From JBHJHK01 sp050330975 (GTDB lineage Bacteria; Pseudomonadota; Gammaproteobacteria; Competibacterales; Competibacteraceae), in NCBI GenBank assembly GCA_050330975.1, contig JBHJHK010000320.1, positions 1 through 12,944 of the forward strand: a DNA stretch of 12,944 nucleotides, given 5' to 3'. The notes beneath the pieces are model-generated. The model made no database searches. It was not told where the DNA came from and saw only the letters and a program-made list of their open reading frames with translations. The position numbers were made by a program, and so were the translations under genes. How positions within the stretch are numbered: the first letter of the stretch is position 1; each line of letters starts with the position of its first letter. Positions 1 through 7,002 of this stretch are shown in pieces.

Positions 1-72
1 GCCCCCTTTCGCGACCAGCCCCCTCCCCTGCTGGATACCTTTCGACCCTACGACCCCGGGGACAGCGGTTGA
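1..72 (+). CDS. Possible C-terminal end of an upstream gene (partial)
   Basis: The frame starting at base 1 is open from the window edge to a TGA at 70-72 and would encode 23 residues ending DTFRPYDPGDSG. About three quarters of its codons end in G or C, as in the confirmed genes here. A second frame is also open to about base 151, so the frame choice is not certain. No domain can be recognised in so short a piece. Confidence 0.4.
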   Translation, partial: APFRDQPPPLLDTFRPYDPGDSG

Positions 73-124
73 AAGCGGCAGGGCCCGGCGTCCACAACGC
101 TATGACTTTATGCCGATAAGTTCT

Positions 125-141
125 TTCTCGCCGAGCGAGAA
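125..141. terminator. Short perfect hairpin, possible weak terminator
   Basis: TTCTCGC (125-131) and GCGAGAA (135-141) are perfect inverted repeats around a 3-base loop. The following plus-strand bases are only mildly T-rich (CCTTGTTTA). The hairpin lies between the possible upstream gene tail and the sulfurtransferase. It could be a weak terminator or a leader structure; function is inferred from position only. Confidence 0.3.
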
Positions 142-247
142 CCTTGTTTAGGCTATGAGGGAGTTCGCATTGCGACACCAGTGCCAACCCCAAGTCACCG
201 TCCCCCACTCTAAGAACCCACCCATTTCCACTGCCTTGGAGGCCGCC

Positions 248-1153
248 GTGCAGCGTTTTTTTGCCCTACTCAGCCCCCTTTTCCTCGCCCCAACCCTGGC
301 CCAGGGAGCCACGCCTCTGGTGGATCCCCAGTGGGTGGCGGCCCACGGTTGCGACGACGACGTCGCAGTCGTCGCCCTGCGCCGCGAAGCGGGCTACCGC
401 GCCAACCACCTGCCCTGTGCCCTCCACGCCCCCTATGCCGATGCCGGCTGGCGGGCCAAGCGCGACGACGTCCCCGGGATGCTGCCCCCCGTCGCCGAGC
501 TAGAGGGCCTCATCGGGGGTTTGGGTATCGACAACGACACCCATGTGGTCCTCTATACCCCGGGCTTAACCGCCAGCGACATGGGGGCGGCCACCCGGGT
601 TTACTGGACCTTTAAGGTCTTGGGCCACGACCGTGTGTCCATCCTCAACGGCGGCTACAGCGCCTACACCGCCGCCGAGCTCCCCTTGAGTCAAGCGGCG
701 TCCACCCCGCAACCGACTACGTTCAAAGGCGTTGTCCAAGACGATCTGCTGGTGGATCGCCACCAAGTGGCGGCGGCCCTGGAGGGCGGGAAGGCGGTGT
801 TGGTGGACCACCGTCCCCAAGACCAGTTTGTGGGCATCAACCGCCACACCGCCTCGGCCCGCAGCGGTACCCTTCCCGGGGCGCGCAGTGTCCCCGAGCG
901 TTGGCGTACGGTCCACGGCGGAGGCGAGTTTCGCGACCCCGACACCCTGCGCCAGTTGTTTCAACTGGCCGAGGTGCCCCTGGAGGGGGAGAAGATCAAC
1001 TTCTGCAACACCGGCCATTGGGCCTCGTTGGGCTGGTTTGTCAGCCACGAACTATTGGGCAATAAAGACGCCAAGCTCTACGACGGCTCCATGGTGGAGT
1101 GGAGCCTCTTTGATACCTTGCCCATGGATCAGCAGGTGCGATTGACGCCTTGA
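248..1153 (+). CDS. Secreted two-domain rhodanese-like sulfurtransferase
   Basis: This is a thiosulfate/3-mercaptopyruvate-type sulfurtransferase, a family that moves sulfane sulfur through a catalytic cysteine persulfide. I prefer the GTG at 248 to an in-frame ATG at 155. GGAG lies 6 bases upstream of it, and it gives a 301-residue protein whose first ~19 residues (FFALLSPLFLAPTLAQG) look like a signal peptide, so the product should be periplasmic. Two rhodanese domains follow, about residues 25-145 and 150-290. The N-terminal domain has YTPG (103-106) where an active loop would be and no cysteine there, as usual for the structural domain. The C-terminal domain carries the active loop CNTGHWAS with Cys253, a form known from proteobacterial periplasmic sulfurtransferases. 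The gene stands alone and converges on the sulfotransferase gene. The physiological sulfur donor and acceptor cannot be read from the sequence. Confidence 0.88.
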   Translation: MQRFFALLSPLFLAPTLAQGATPLVDPQWVAAHGCDDDVAVVALRREAGYRANHLPCALHAPYADAGWRAKRDDVPGMLPPVAELEGLIGGLGIDNDTHVVLYTPGLTASDMGAATRVYWTFKVLGHDRVSILNGGYSAYTAAELPLSQAASTPQPTTFKGVVQDDLLVDRHQVAAALEGGKAVLVDHRPQDQFVGINRHTASARSGTLPGARSVPERWRTVHGGGEFRDPDTLRQLFQLAEVPLEGEKINFCNTGHWASLGWFVSHELLGNKDAKLYDGSMVEWSLFDTLPMDQQVRLTP

Positions 1154-1164
1154 GGCCAAGAACT

Positions 1165-1188
1165 CCCCCCATGGCCAACGCCGGGGGG
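1165..1188. terminator. Hairpin between convergent genes, possible bidirectional terminator
   Basis: CCCCCC (1165-1170) pairs with GGGGGG (1183-1188), and inside it GGC (1173-1175) pairs with GCC (1180-1182) around a CAAC loop, with an AT bulge. It fills the 35-base gap between two convergent stops. No T-run follows on either strand, so strong intrinsic termination is not assured. Confidence 0.42.
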
Positions 1189-1938
1189 CTACACCGCTAG
1201 GCGGTGGGCCCGCAGCGCCTGATAGACGGGACGACACTGGTCCAACACCCTCTCCAGGCCCGGCGGTAGGGGGTCTGGAGGTTGCTCTTTGGGGGGTGGG
1301 GCAAACCCGGTGGAGCGCCACACCCCGTGGTACCAGTATTCCCCCCACACCCCATCGCTGTCCCGCCGCCCGGCCGGCCAGTGGAGCATTCTCTCGGTGA
1401 AGGGAATGGCAAAGGCCCGACACAGGGCCTCCAAATGGCGGCGGGGGTCGTGGAGAAAATCCCCGGTATCCACCACGGGTAGCGGGTCCCCCGAACGTTG
1501 GCAGAGGTGGTCGAAGATCTGCCATTGGCGGTGGAGGCCGATATCTTCCGCCCTGGCCTCCCCCCGTACCTGGTGGTAAGAGCGCAGGACCTGGTAGGGG
1601 TCGCGGATCAAAAAGCCGTGGCGCACCCGGTCAAACCAGTCCCAACCCACTTCGGGGAGCAGATGATGGGTCATGTGTTTTTGGTAGAACACCCCTTTGC
1701 CACCGGGAACCGGCCCCAGCAACTGGGCCACCACCCGCCGCCAATCGGTCTCCCCGGCGCGAATCACGGCGTCGCGCCCCGGATGGTCCACCCCCGTGGT
1801 CTGGAGGTAGTAGGCATAGAGGGGCTCATCCCACACGGCACAGTCGGCGCGGTTCTCAAAGGCCCGCATCATGGCGGTGGAGATGTTGCGGGGCCCCGAC
1901 CACATGGCGATGGTCACCGGGCTCGCCTCTCCCGTCAT
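1189..1938 (-). CDS. Sulfotransferase-like protein
   Basis: This 249-residue protein has the layout of PAPS-dependent sulfotransferases. Near the N terminus is a P-loop-like segment, SGPRNISTA (14-22), in the place where the family binds the 5' phosphosulfate. LIRDPYQVLRSY (110-121) matches the 3'-phosphate binding strand-helix, with Arg112 and Ser120. There is no signal peptide, so it should be cytoplasmic. The ATG at 1938 is preferred to an upstream GTG at 1956. It overlaps the stop of the aminotransferase gene as ATGA and has GGGGAAG just upstream, so translation is probably coupled. It is the last gene of a three-gene minus-strand unit. Sulfated acceptor unknown. Members of this group differ from classic sulfotransferases and their activity is largely untested, so 'sulfotransferase-like' is the safe call. 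Confidence 0.8.
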   Translation of the reverse strand: MTGEASPVTIAMWSGPRNISTAMMRAFENRADCAVWDEPLYAYYLQTTGVDHPGRDAVIRAGETDWRRVVAQLLGPVPGGKGVFYQKHMTHHLLPEVGWDWFDRVRHGFLIRDPYQVLRSYHQVRGEARAEDIGLHRQWQIFDHLCQRSGDPLPVVDTGDFLHDPRRHLEALCRAFAIPFTERMLHWPAGRRDSDGVWGEYWYHGVWRSTGFAPPPKEQPPDPLPPGLERVLDQCRPVYQALRAHRLAV

Positions 1939-2858
1939 GGGGCTTCCCCGGCGCACTCGGCTTCAATCCGCGCCCGGTAGAGCCCCTGGAGGCGCAGGGT
2001 CAAAGGCCCCCGGGCCCCAGAGCCTATGGTGCGGCCGTCGATTTCCCGCACCGGGACTAAACCGGCAAAGGTGCCGGTGACAAAGGCCTCGTCGGCGCCG
2101 TACACGTCGGTGAGGCTGAAGTTCTTTTCCCGGGCCACAATCCCCACCTCGCCGCACAGCGCCAACACCTGGCCCCGGGTCACCCCCTCGAGACAATAAT
2201 CCCCCGAAGAGGTCCACACCTCGCCTTTGCGGACGATGAAAAAGTGGGTGGAATTGCACGTGGCGACAAAGCCGTGGGGGTCGAGCATCAAAGCCTCGTC
2301 GGCGCCGGCCTTGGTGGCCTGGATACAGGCGGTGATGCAGTTGAGCTTGCTGTGGCTGTTGAGCTTGGGGTCTTGGACGTCGGGGTAGCCTCGGCGTACG
2401 TGGACGGTAAACAGCCGGATCCCCTCCTCCACCGTGGCGGGCAGCGGCTCCTTGTACTCGGGGATGATCACCACCGTCGCCGCCCCCACGGTCACCCGGG
2501 GGTCCTGGTAGGGGGTGGCCTTGATCCCCCGGGTCACCATCAACCGCAGGTGGACACCATGGGTCATGGCATTGGCTTTGAGGGTGGCGTCGATGGCCTC
2601 CGTCAAGCCCCTTGGGTCGAGGCCGATATCCAAATCCAACGCCTTGGCCCCCTCGAAAAGCCGCGCTAGATGATCGGCCAAAAAGGCCACCCGGCCATTG
2701 TGGACCCGCAGGCCCTCCCAGATGCCATCCCCCAACACAAAGCCACTGTCGAATACCGACACCACCGCTCGATCCCGGGGAACGAGCTCGCCGTTGACAT
2801 AGATCAGCACGTCGCGGTTGCGGGGGTCGTCGACAAACTCGTGGGTGCCATGGGCCAT
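1935..2858 (-). CDS. Class IV PLP aminotransferase (branched-chain / D-amino-acid type)
   Basis: This 307-residue protein belongs to fold-type IV aminotransferases (IlvE, D-alanine transaminase, 4-amino-4-deoxychorismate lyase). The family signature is clear: SHSKLN with Lys171 as the PLP Schiff-base lysine, FVATCNSTHFFIV (197-209) and the phosphate-binding GVTRG (225-229). An N-terminal FDSGFVLGDGIWEGLRV (36-52) lies where the family places its early active-site segment. Length is normal. The start is the ATG at 2858, with GGAG eight bases upstream; a GTG at 2876 adds six residues with no better ribosome binding site. The gene follows the PqaA-like gene by 21 bp, and its TGA overlaps the sulfotransferase ATG. 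Features separating branched-chain from D-amino-acid specificity cannot be settled by eye, so ilvE is not assigned. Confidence 0.88.
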   Translation of the reverse strand: MAHGTHEFVDDPRNRDVLIYVNGELVPRDRAVVSVFDSGFVLGDGIWEGLRVHNGRVAFLADHLARLFEGAKALDLDIGLDPRGLTEAIDATLKANAMTHGVHLRLMVTRGIKATPYQDPRVTVGAATVVIIPEYKEPLPATVEEGIRLFTVHVRRGYPDVQDPKLNSHSKLNCITACIQATKAGADEALMLDPHGFVATCNSTHFFIVRKGEVWTSSGDYCLEGVTRGQVLALCGEVGIVAREKNFSLTDVYGADEAFVTGTFAGLVPVREIDGRTIGSGARGPLTLRLQGLYRARIEAECAGEAP

Positions 2859-2879
2859 GGTTTTGCTCCGGGTCACTGG

Positions 2880-5006
2880 TCAGGGGGTGAGGCGAAATGG
2901 CACCAAGTCCAGCTGGCCCTCGATGCCGTCGACGGTGTAGCGCAAGGCGATGGCCTCGGGTGCCAAGGCCAGGGTGGCGGTACCCGCCGCCGTCGAGGCC
3001 AGGGTGTCTTCGTCCCAAGGGCTACCCTGCTGGGGGCCAGTAAAGCGCAGGAGTTCGGCGGTCACAGCGCCGTCGACAATTTGGCCCACAAAGCTCAACC
3101 AACGGGGCTCGCCGTCGCTGCCGTAGTGGTACCACGCCCCCTGGAGCTGGCCGTTTTGCTCCACCAACTGGACCCCCTGGCCGTTGCGACTCGGGTCAAA
3201 CCACAACCCCGTGGCACTACCTGTAGTGGTGCGGGCAAAGGGCACGGCGTTCAACACCCCCTCGACGCCGTCGAGGGTGTAGCGCAGTTCAAACGAGCTG
3301 GGCCCCCGCAATTGCCACGTCCCCTCCCCCACCACCTCCGACGTGATGCCGGCGTTGTCCCAGGGCTCACCGAGGCCAATGCCCTGGAAGCGCCGCAATT
3401 CCCCCGTGGCCTGGGCTGTGTCGGTGAGGGGACCCATCAAGGGGGCGGTGAAATTGACCCAGGTGCTGTTGCCCGCGGGGTCATAGTGATACCACGCCGC
3501 GGCGATCTGGCCGGGGGTGTGGAGGAGTTGGATGCCCTGACCCTGTTGGCGGGGGTTCCACCAGATGCCGTCCAAGGTATTGAGGGTGGCGTTACACACC
3601 TGGTCGGCGAAGGGCTTGACGTCGGGGGTCACAAAGACCTCGGTGGTGTTGACTTGGCCCACCCCGACCAGGCTGCTCTCGTCGAAGGTCACCTCCACCA
3701 AAAAGGCGGTAAACCCCTGGGGAGGCGGGGGGACCGCCGCCAAATAGACATTGTCTTCAACGGGGTTTAGGCGGGTGTCGGTCCAGGCCTCCCCCAGGGT
3801 CTCCAGGCGAAAATCCCGGGCGTTGGGGTTGGTGGCCTGCCACAACCGCACCCGCTCCGGGGTTTCGGAGGTCTCCACCCGCAGGCTGCCATCGGCCTCC
3901 CGACGCCAGGTGATTTCCGGGGCATCGTCCCCTTCGTTGACCCGCTCCAACCAGGCCCGAGCTTCCAGCACCAAAGGCACCAACCCCTCCTCGCCCCCCT
4001 GTTCGTGGTCGGTGTTGATGGTATAGCGGAGAAAGCGGTCGTTGGACAGGCTGTCGAAGTAGAACTGGGCGCTGTCGGAGACAAAAAACTGGTCGCCCGT
4101 GGAGTTGATGATCAAGGTGGGCAACCCCGCAAAGCGGTCCCGGTAGTTAAAGGGGTCGATAATCCCCAGCAGGGCTGCACCCCGGTCGTCCTCCAGCCGA
4201 CAGCCCAGGTCGAACTCGTCGTATTCCCGCACCGCCGGGGCGAAGAAGCCATAGACGCCGAAGTGGTGGCGGAATTGCTCGCCCAAATTCAGGGCATCAA
4301 AGGAGATGGGGACGATGATCTTCACCCGGGGGTCGGCGGCGGCGGCAAGCCACGTGGTCCAACCCCGCTTGGAGCCCCCCAACACCACAAAGTCGTCGAT
4401 GGGGGCGTCGGCCTCCTCGTCCGCTAGGGCCTGGGTGGCGTCCATGGCCCGCACCACCGCCTTGGCCATGGCCAGCTGTACCGGCCAGTCGGGGTCGCCG
4501 GTGGTGAGGTAGCGGTCCATGGAATAGGCGAGAATTTCATCTTCCCGGCGCTCCCGACCAAATTCGTCGGCAAAGCCCAGGGGTTGATTGGGCACCTGGC
4601 GCAATTCCACCACCACCGAACAAAATACCTCTGCCATCACCCGGGCCAGGGCCGAGTCGTCGTCGTCGGTATCAAACCGCTCTTCGGGGTTGCTGCCGCC
4701 ATTGACCAACAGAATCGCCGTTTGGCGGGCGTCGGGGTCGCACAAGGCCCGGTCAAAGCGGGGAAGGACCACCACCATCAAGTGCTCCCACACCGGGCGG
4801 TCCACCTCGGCCGCCGTTCGCCAACGCAACGAGGTGAGCTTGAGAAAATAGGTATCGGCGAAGAAATCGTCGTCGTGGTCCAGGCGCTCTACGGCGTACA
4901 CCCCGTCGTCGCGGTTGACGTAATCGTCGAGGACCGTTTGGGCCGAGGCCAAAGAGGCCGTGGCCCCAGCCACGGCCAAGAGCAGGCAAAACCGGATAGT
5001 GGGCAT
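2880..5006 (-). CDS. Secreted PhoPQ-activated pathogenicity-related (PqaA-like) protein with tandem C-terminal repeats
   Basis: This 708-residue protein starts with a signal peptide, with cleavage probable after ASA (residue 22). Residues about 25-460 match the PqaA family (PhoPQ-activated pathogenicity-related), an alpha/beta-hydrolase-like fold. The nucleophile elbow is GGSKRGW with Ser212. Likely partners are Asp305 in STGDQFF and His334 in TDHEQ. Residues ~478-590 and ~598-706 are two copies of a ~110-residue unit containing (W/F)(W/F)xP...GQG(I/V)QL...AWYHY...W(V/L), then RF(Q/T)G...PWD and RYT(L/V)DG(V/E)EG. PqaA proteins are usually about 450-500 residues, so the repeats are an extension. 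No clear Shine-Dalgarno precedes the ATG at 5006, but the start fits the signal peptide. It is first in a minus-strand unit with the aminotransferase and sulfotransferase genes. Its substrate is unknown. Confidence 0.85.
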   Translation of the reverse strand: MPTIRFCLLLAVAGATASLASAQTVLDDYVNRDDGVYAVERLDHDDDFFADTYFLKLTSLRWRTAAEVDRPVWEHLMVVVLPRFDRALCDPDARQTAILLVNGGSNPEERFDTDDDDSALARVMAEVFCSVVVELRQVPNQPLGFADEFGRERREDEILAYSMDRYLTTGDPDWPVQLAMAKAVVRAMDATQALADEEADAPIDDFVVLGGSKRGWTTWLAAAADPRVKIIVPISFDALNLGEQFRHHFGVYGFFAPAVREYDEFDLGCRLEDDRGAALLGIIDPFNYRDRFAGLPTLIINSTGDQFFVSDSAQFYFDSLSNDRFLRYTINTDHEQGGEEGLVPLVLEARAWLERVNEGDDAPEITWRREADGSLRVETSETPERVRLWQATNPNARDFRLETLGEAWTDTRLNPVEDNVYLAAVPPPPQGFTAFLVEVTFDESSLVGVGQVNTTEVFVTPDVKPFADQVCNATLNTLDGIWWNPRQQGQGIQLLHTPGQIAAAWYHYDPAGNSTWVNFTAPLMGPLTDTAQATGELRRFQGIGLGEPWDNAGITSEVVGEGTWQLRGPSSFELRYTLDGVEGVLNAVPFARTTTGSATGLWFDPSRNGQGVQLVEQNGQLQGAWYHYGSDGEPRWLSFVGQIVDGAVTAELLRFTGPQQGSPWDEDTLASTAAGTATLALAPEAIALRYTVDGIEGQLDLVPFRLTP

Positions 5007-5284
5007 AAAGGCAAAAATTGTGGGTTGGCCAAAGGGAATCCCAGCTTATCCCAAAGGCCAAGGGGCTGGGATTACCGAATTCTCAACGACATCTCGCCCT
5101 TCCAAGGCACCAGCCAGCCCTCGCAGAAACCCATAAGTCCATCAAAGCCAAAGGTCATGGAACCGATGATGGGATCCATCCCCGGACCTGTGCAATGGGT
5201 CGCTGGGTAATTCCCTCTGTCATTTGGCGCTATGATCGGCGACCCCACAGTTGCAGGCGGCGCCTCAGCTCGCCGGTCGTGGGT
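5007..5284. other. Gene-poor gap upstream of the PqaA-like gene
   Basis: No convincing coding frame is visible in these ~280 bases: frames are short and codon choice is unlike the neighbours. It should hold the promoter of the minus-strand PqaA-like unit, but I see no clear -35/-10 pair on that strand. The one clear structure is the inverted repeat at 5037-5073. A short open frame from ATG 5232 (18 codons, MIGDPTVAGG...) runs into the start of the 73-residue ORF. It is unsupported. Confidence 0.5.
5037..5073. repeat. Inverted repeat in the PqaA-like gene leader
   Basis: AATCCCAGC (5037-5045) and GCTGGGATT (5065-5073) are perfect 9-bp inverted repeats with 19 bases between. It lies 31 bases upstream of the PqaA-like ATG. 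It could be an operator or an mRNA leader hairpin. The role is inferred from position. Confidence 0.4.
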
Positions 5285-5506
5285 ATGACCCCCCAGAACT
5301 TCTTCGCCAACGACAACTGGCCCAAAGCCACCGACTCCGATTTAATCGAGCCCTTGGTGGGGCGAACCCCCAACGCCAGCACTGACGCCGCGTGGGTGCT
5401 CAGCGTCCTTCCAGGCCCCCTCTGTGCCTATGGTTTCAACGGCTTCATCGGCGGCAACCTAAGCCTCAACCTGCAAATCAACGACGTGACGGCTTTGCTG
5501 CGCTAG
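5285..5506 (+). CDS. Small ORF (73 residues), possible remnant of the secreted-protein family at 8386
   Basis: An ATG at 5285 opens 73 residues with strongly G/C-ended codons, unlike the DNA before it, which suggests real or formerly real coding sequence. No signal peptide and no good ribosome binding site are present. Residues 34-70 (DAAWVLSVLPGPLCAYGF, then LNLQINDVTAL) align by eye with residues 127-163 of the secreted protein at 8386-9072 (DAALFFIAPPGGAICVRGF, then VSVQLNEISQL). Shared positions include DAA, PG, C, GF and a QxN near the end. The stop codon at 5504-5506 shares CTAG with the larA stop on the other strand. It may be the C-terminal half of a gene that has lost its signal-bearing front, or a short intact gene. 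No function known. Confidence 0.5.
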   Translation: MTPQNFFANDNWPKATDSDLIEPLVGRTPNASTDAAWVLSVLPGPLCAYGFNGFIGGNLSLNLQINDVTALLR

Positions 5507-6822
5507 GCCCCCGAGGTCTGGTGGCTATCGGCGGCAGCGCCATCGGCCGCGGCCAAGGGAATCACATAGGGCCCCTCGGGGATGACGGCCAAGTGGTTGT
5601 CCCCGGCCCTCGCCAAAGCCGCCTCCACGGCGGCGCCAAGGGATGTCACGGGCTCACAGCCGGTGAGGGCCAACTCCTCGGCGCTCAGCCCCTCGGTGAA
5701 GAGTTCCACCCGGCCCCGCCGCAACGCCTTGAGCTGCATTTCCGTCTGCCACTCGTCGACGTCTGCCAGATTCTTGGCCAGGAGGGTGGCGAGGAACGCC
5801 TCGGGCCCCAAGGCCACCAACCGCTCCTGGGCCGCTTTGAATTCCGCCGAGCCAAAGCCCTCGGAACACGACGAGGCGACGATGAGGGTGCCCCCGGGTT
5901 CGAGGATATCCAAGGGGGTCACCATGCCCTTGACGGTCTGGTAGTAAGTCTTGTCCAGGGGATCGCCGGCGCTGGAGGTCACCACCGTGGCAAAGCGGCG
6001 TCCCACCGCCACTTCCACCGAATGGCGCACCGCCGCCACCGCCATCCGGTGGCTGCTGATGACTTCGCCGAAGTTGACCAACACCAGCTCCCGGCGATCG
6101 TTGAGGACGGTGTTGAGGCCGTAGACCGGCCCCAAGCGGTGGATAATCTCCAGCTGCTCCTCGTGGAGGGGGTTGCGGTCGAGATTGCACTGGACGGCGG
6201 CGGGGTCTTCCATAAAGCGGGCGCTGTGGAAGGTGCGGATGGTGTCGGCGTGGGCCACCCCTGGGGCCACCACCTTGCGCCCCCCGGAGTAGCCGGCCAT
6301 AAAGTGGGGCTCCACCAACCCCGTGGCGATGCGCAGTTCGGCCTCGACAAAGCGGCGGTCGAGCTTGATGGGGGTGCGGCGCCGGGTGAATCCCAAGTCC
6401 ACGTGGTCTTCGTCTCGGCGGGCGAAGTGGTTGACCACCGCCACCCGCTCCAAGACCCAGGGGTCCCCCACCAGCGCCGGCAACTCCTCCCCCTCGTTGG
6501 GGCGGTGGAGCCCCGTGGCCACCAGTACCGTAATGGCCTCCAGGGGCACACCGGCATCGGCGAGGGTTTCGATCATGGGCCGCAGAAATAGGCCGTTGGG
6601 GACCGGCCTTGTGACATCGCAAATGAGGATGCAGGCGCTTTTGCACCCCGCGGCCAAGGCCCCCAAGGGGGGACTGCCCATGGGGTTGGCCAAGGCCTCG
6701 GCCACGGCGCGGTCTGGATCTGGTAGGGTCGCCATGGGGCGTTTGTGAATGACGGTGGGTTCAGCCCCCGGGGGCAGGGGGACCACTAGGTCCGTGGGGC
6801 CGTAGGCGAGTTGGATGGTCAT
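5503..6822 (-). CDS. larA: LarA-type nickel-pincer racemase homologue (lactate racemase family)
   Basis: This 439-residue protein matches LarA, the lactate racemase that uses a covalently lysine-bound nickel-pincer nucleotide. Visible hallmarks are CDVTRP (68-73), TGLHRPNEGE (103-112, His106), EPHFMAGYSGGRK (171-183) with His173 and Lys183, and TFHSARF (197-203) with His199. These match in order and almost in number the His108, His174, Lys184 and His200 of the Lactobacillus plantarum enzyme. Length is normal for the family. The ATG at 6822 has GGAG eight bases upstream and is preferred to a longer start at 6879. No larB, larC or larE (cofactor synthesis) or lactate permease lies in the window. 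Many LarA homologues act on other 2-hydroxyacids, so D/L-lactate as substrate is only one option. The stop overlaps that of the convergent 73-residue ORF by four bases. Confidence 0.85.
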   Translation of the reverse strand: MTIQLAYGPTDLVVPLPPGAEPTVIHKRPMATLPDPDRAVAEALANPMGSPPLGALAAGCKSACILICDVTRPVPNGLFLRPMIETLADAGVPLEAITVLVATGLHRPNEGEELPALVGDPWVLERVAVVNHFARRDEDHVDLGFTRRRTPIKLDRRFVEAELRIATGLVEPHFMAGYSGGRKVVAPGVAHADTIRTFHSARFMEDPAAVQCNLDRNPLHEEQLEIIHRLGPVYGLNTVLNDRRELVLVNFGEVISSHRMAVAAVRHSVEVAVGRRFATVVTSSAGDPLDKTYYQTVKGMVTPLDILEPGGTLIVASSCSEGFGSAEFKAAQERLVALGPEAFLATLLAKNLADVDEWQTEMQLKALRRGRVELFTEGLSAEELALTGCEPVTSLGAAVEAALARAGDNHLAVIPEGPYVIPLAAADGAAADSHQTSGA

Positions 6823-6872
6823 GGCGGGGCTCCGGCGATGGTGGCGACGCGTCTCTCGGGACAGCGCTGATA

Positions 6873-6893
6873 GGGTCAAAAGTCTGTCGACCC
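6873..6893. promoter_or_regulatory. Dyad GGGTC-N11-GACCC, candidate operator
   Basis: GGGTC (6873-6877) and GACCC (6889-6893) are perfect 5-bp inverted repeats 11 bases apart, containing a TC-N11-GA core. They lie between the divergent larA-type and GAF-HTH genes. On the minus strand the left half includes TTGACC, a possible -35 for larA, although no good -10 follows. The spacing resembles operators of dimeric regulators; the binding protein is unknown. Confidence 0.35.
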
Positions 6894-6910
6894 CTGAGAC
6901 CTAGATCTCT

Positions 6911-6938
6911 TTGCTGGGGGTGATTCCCCTTGAATAAT
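6911..6938 (+). promoter_or_regulatory. Candidate sigma-70 promoter for the GAF-HTH gene
   Basis: TTGCTG (6911-6916) and AATAAT (6933-6938, five of six to TATAAT) are separated by 16 bases. This would start transcription near 6945, about 58 bases before the ATG at 7003. The -35 is weak. Confidence 0.38.
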
Positions 6939-6971
6939 CGACCTCGTCGGAGCAAAACGCCAGCTCACGCC

Positions 6972-6998
6972 AGGAGACCGCCTTTATAGGAGACCGCC
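6972..6998 (+). repeat. Tandem duplicated ribosome binding site
   Basis: AGGAGACCGCC occurs at 6972-6982 and again at 6988-6998, separated by TTTAT, giving a 16-bp period. Each copy begins with the Shine-Dalgarno core AGGAG. The second core sits 10 bases from the ATG at 7003 and supports that start. The first may be a spare or a regulatory site. Confidence 0.6.
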
Positions 6999-7002
6999 GT
7001 CG

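Noticed and set aside
155..247. N-terminal extension of the sulfurtransferase from ATG 155
   Set aside because: It would put 31 polar residues before an evident signal peptide, and the GTG at 248 has a GGAG at good spacing.
2670..3770. Plus-strand open frame (366 codons) across the aminotransferase and PqaA-like genes
   Set aside because: It crosses two well-supported minus-strand genes and shows only low-complexity, Gly/Val/His-rich sequence.
5392..6591. Plus-strand open frame (399 codons) opposite larA
   Set aside because: The minus-strand frame has all LarA active-site motifs; this one has biased composition and no recognisable domain.
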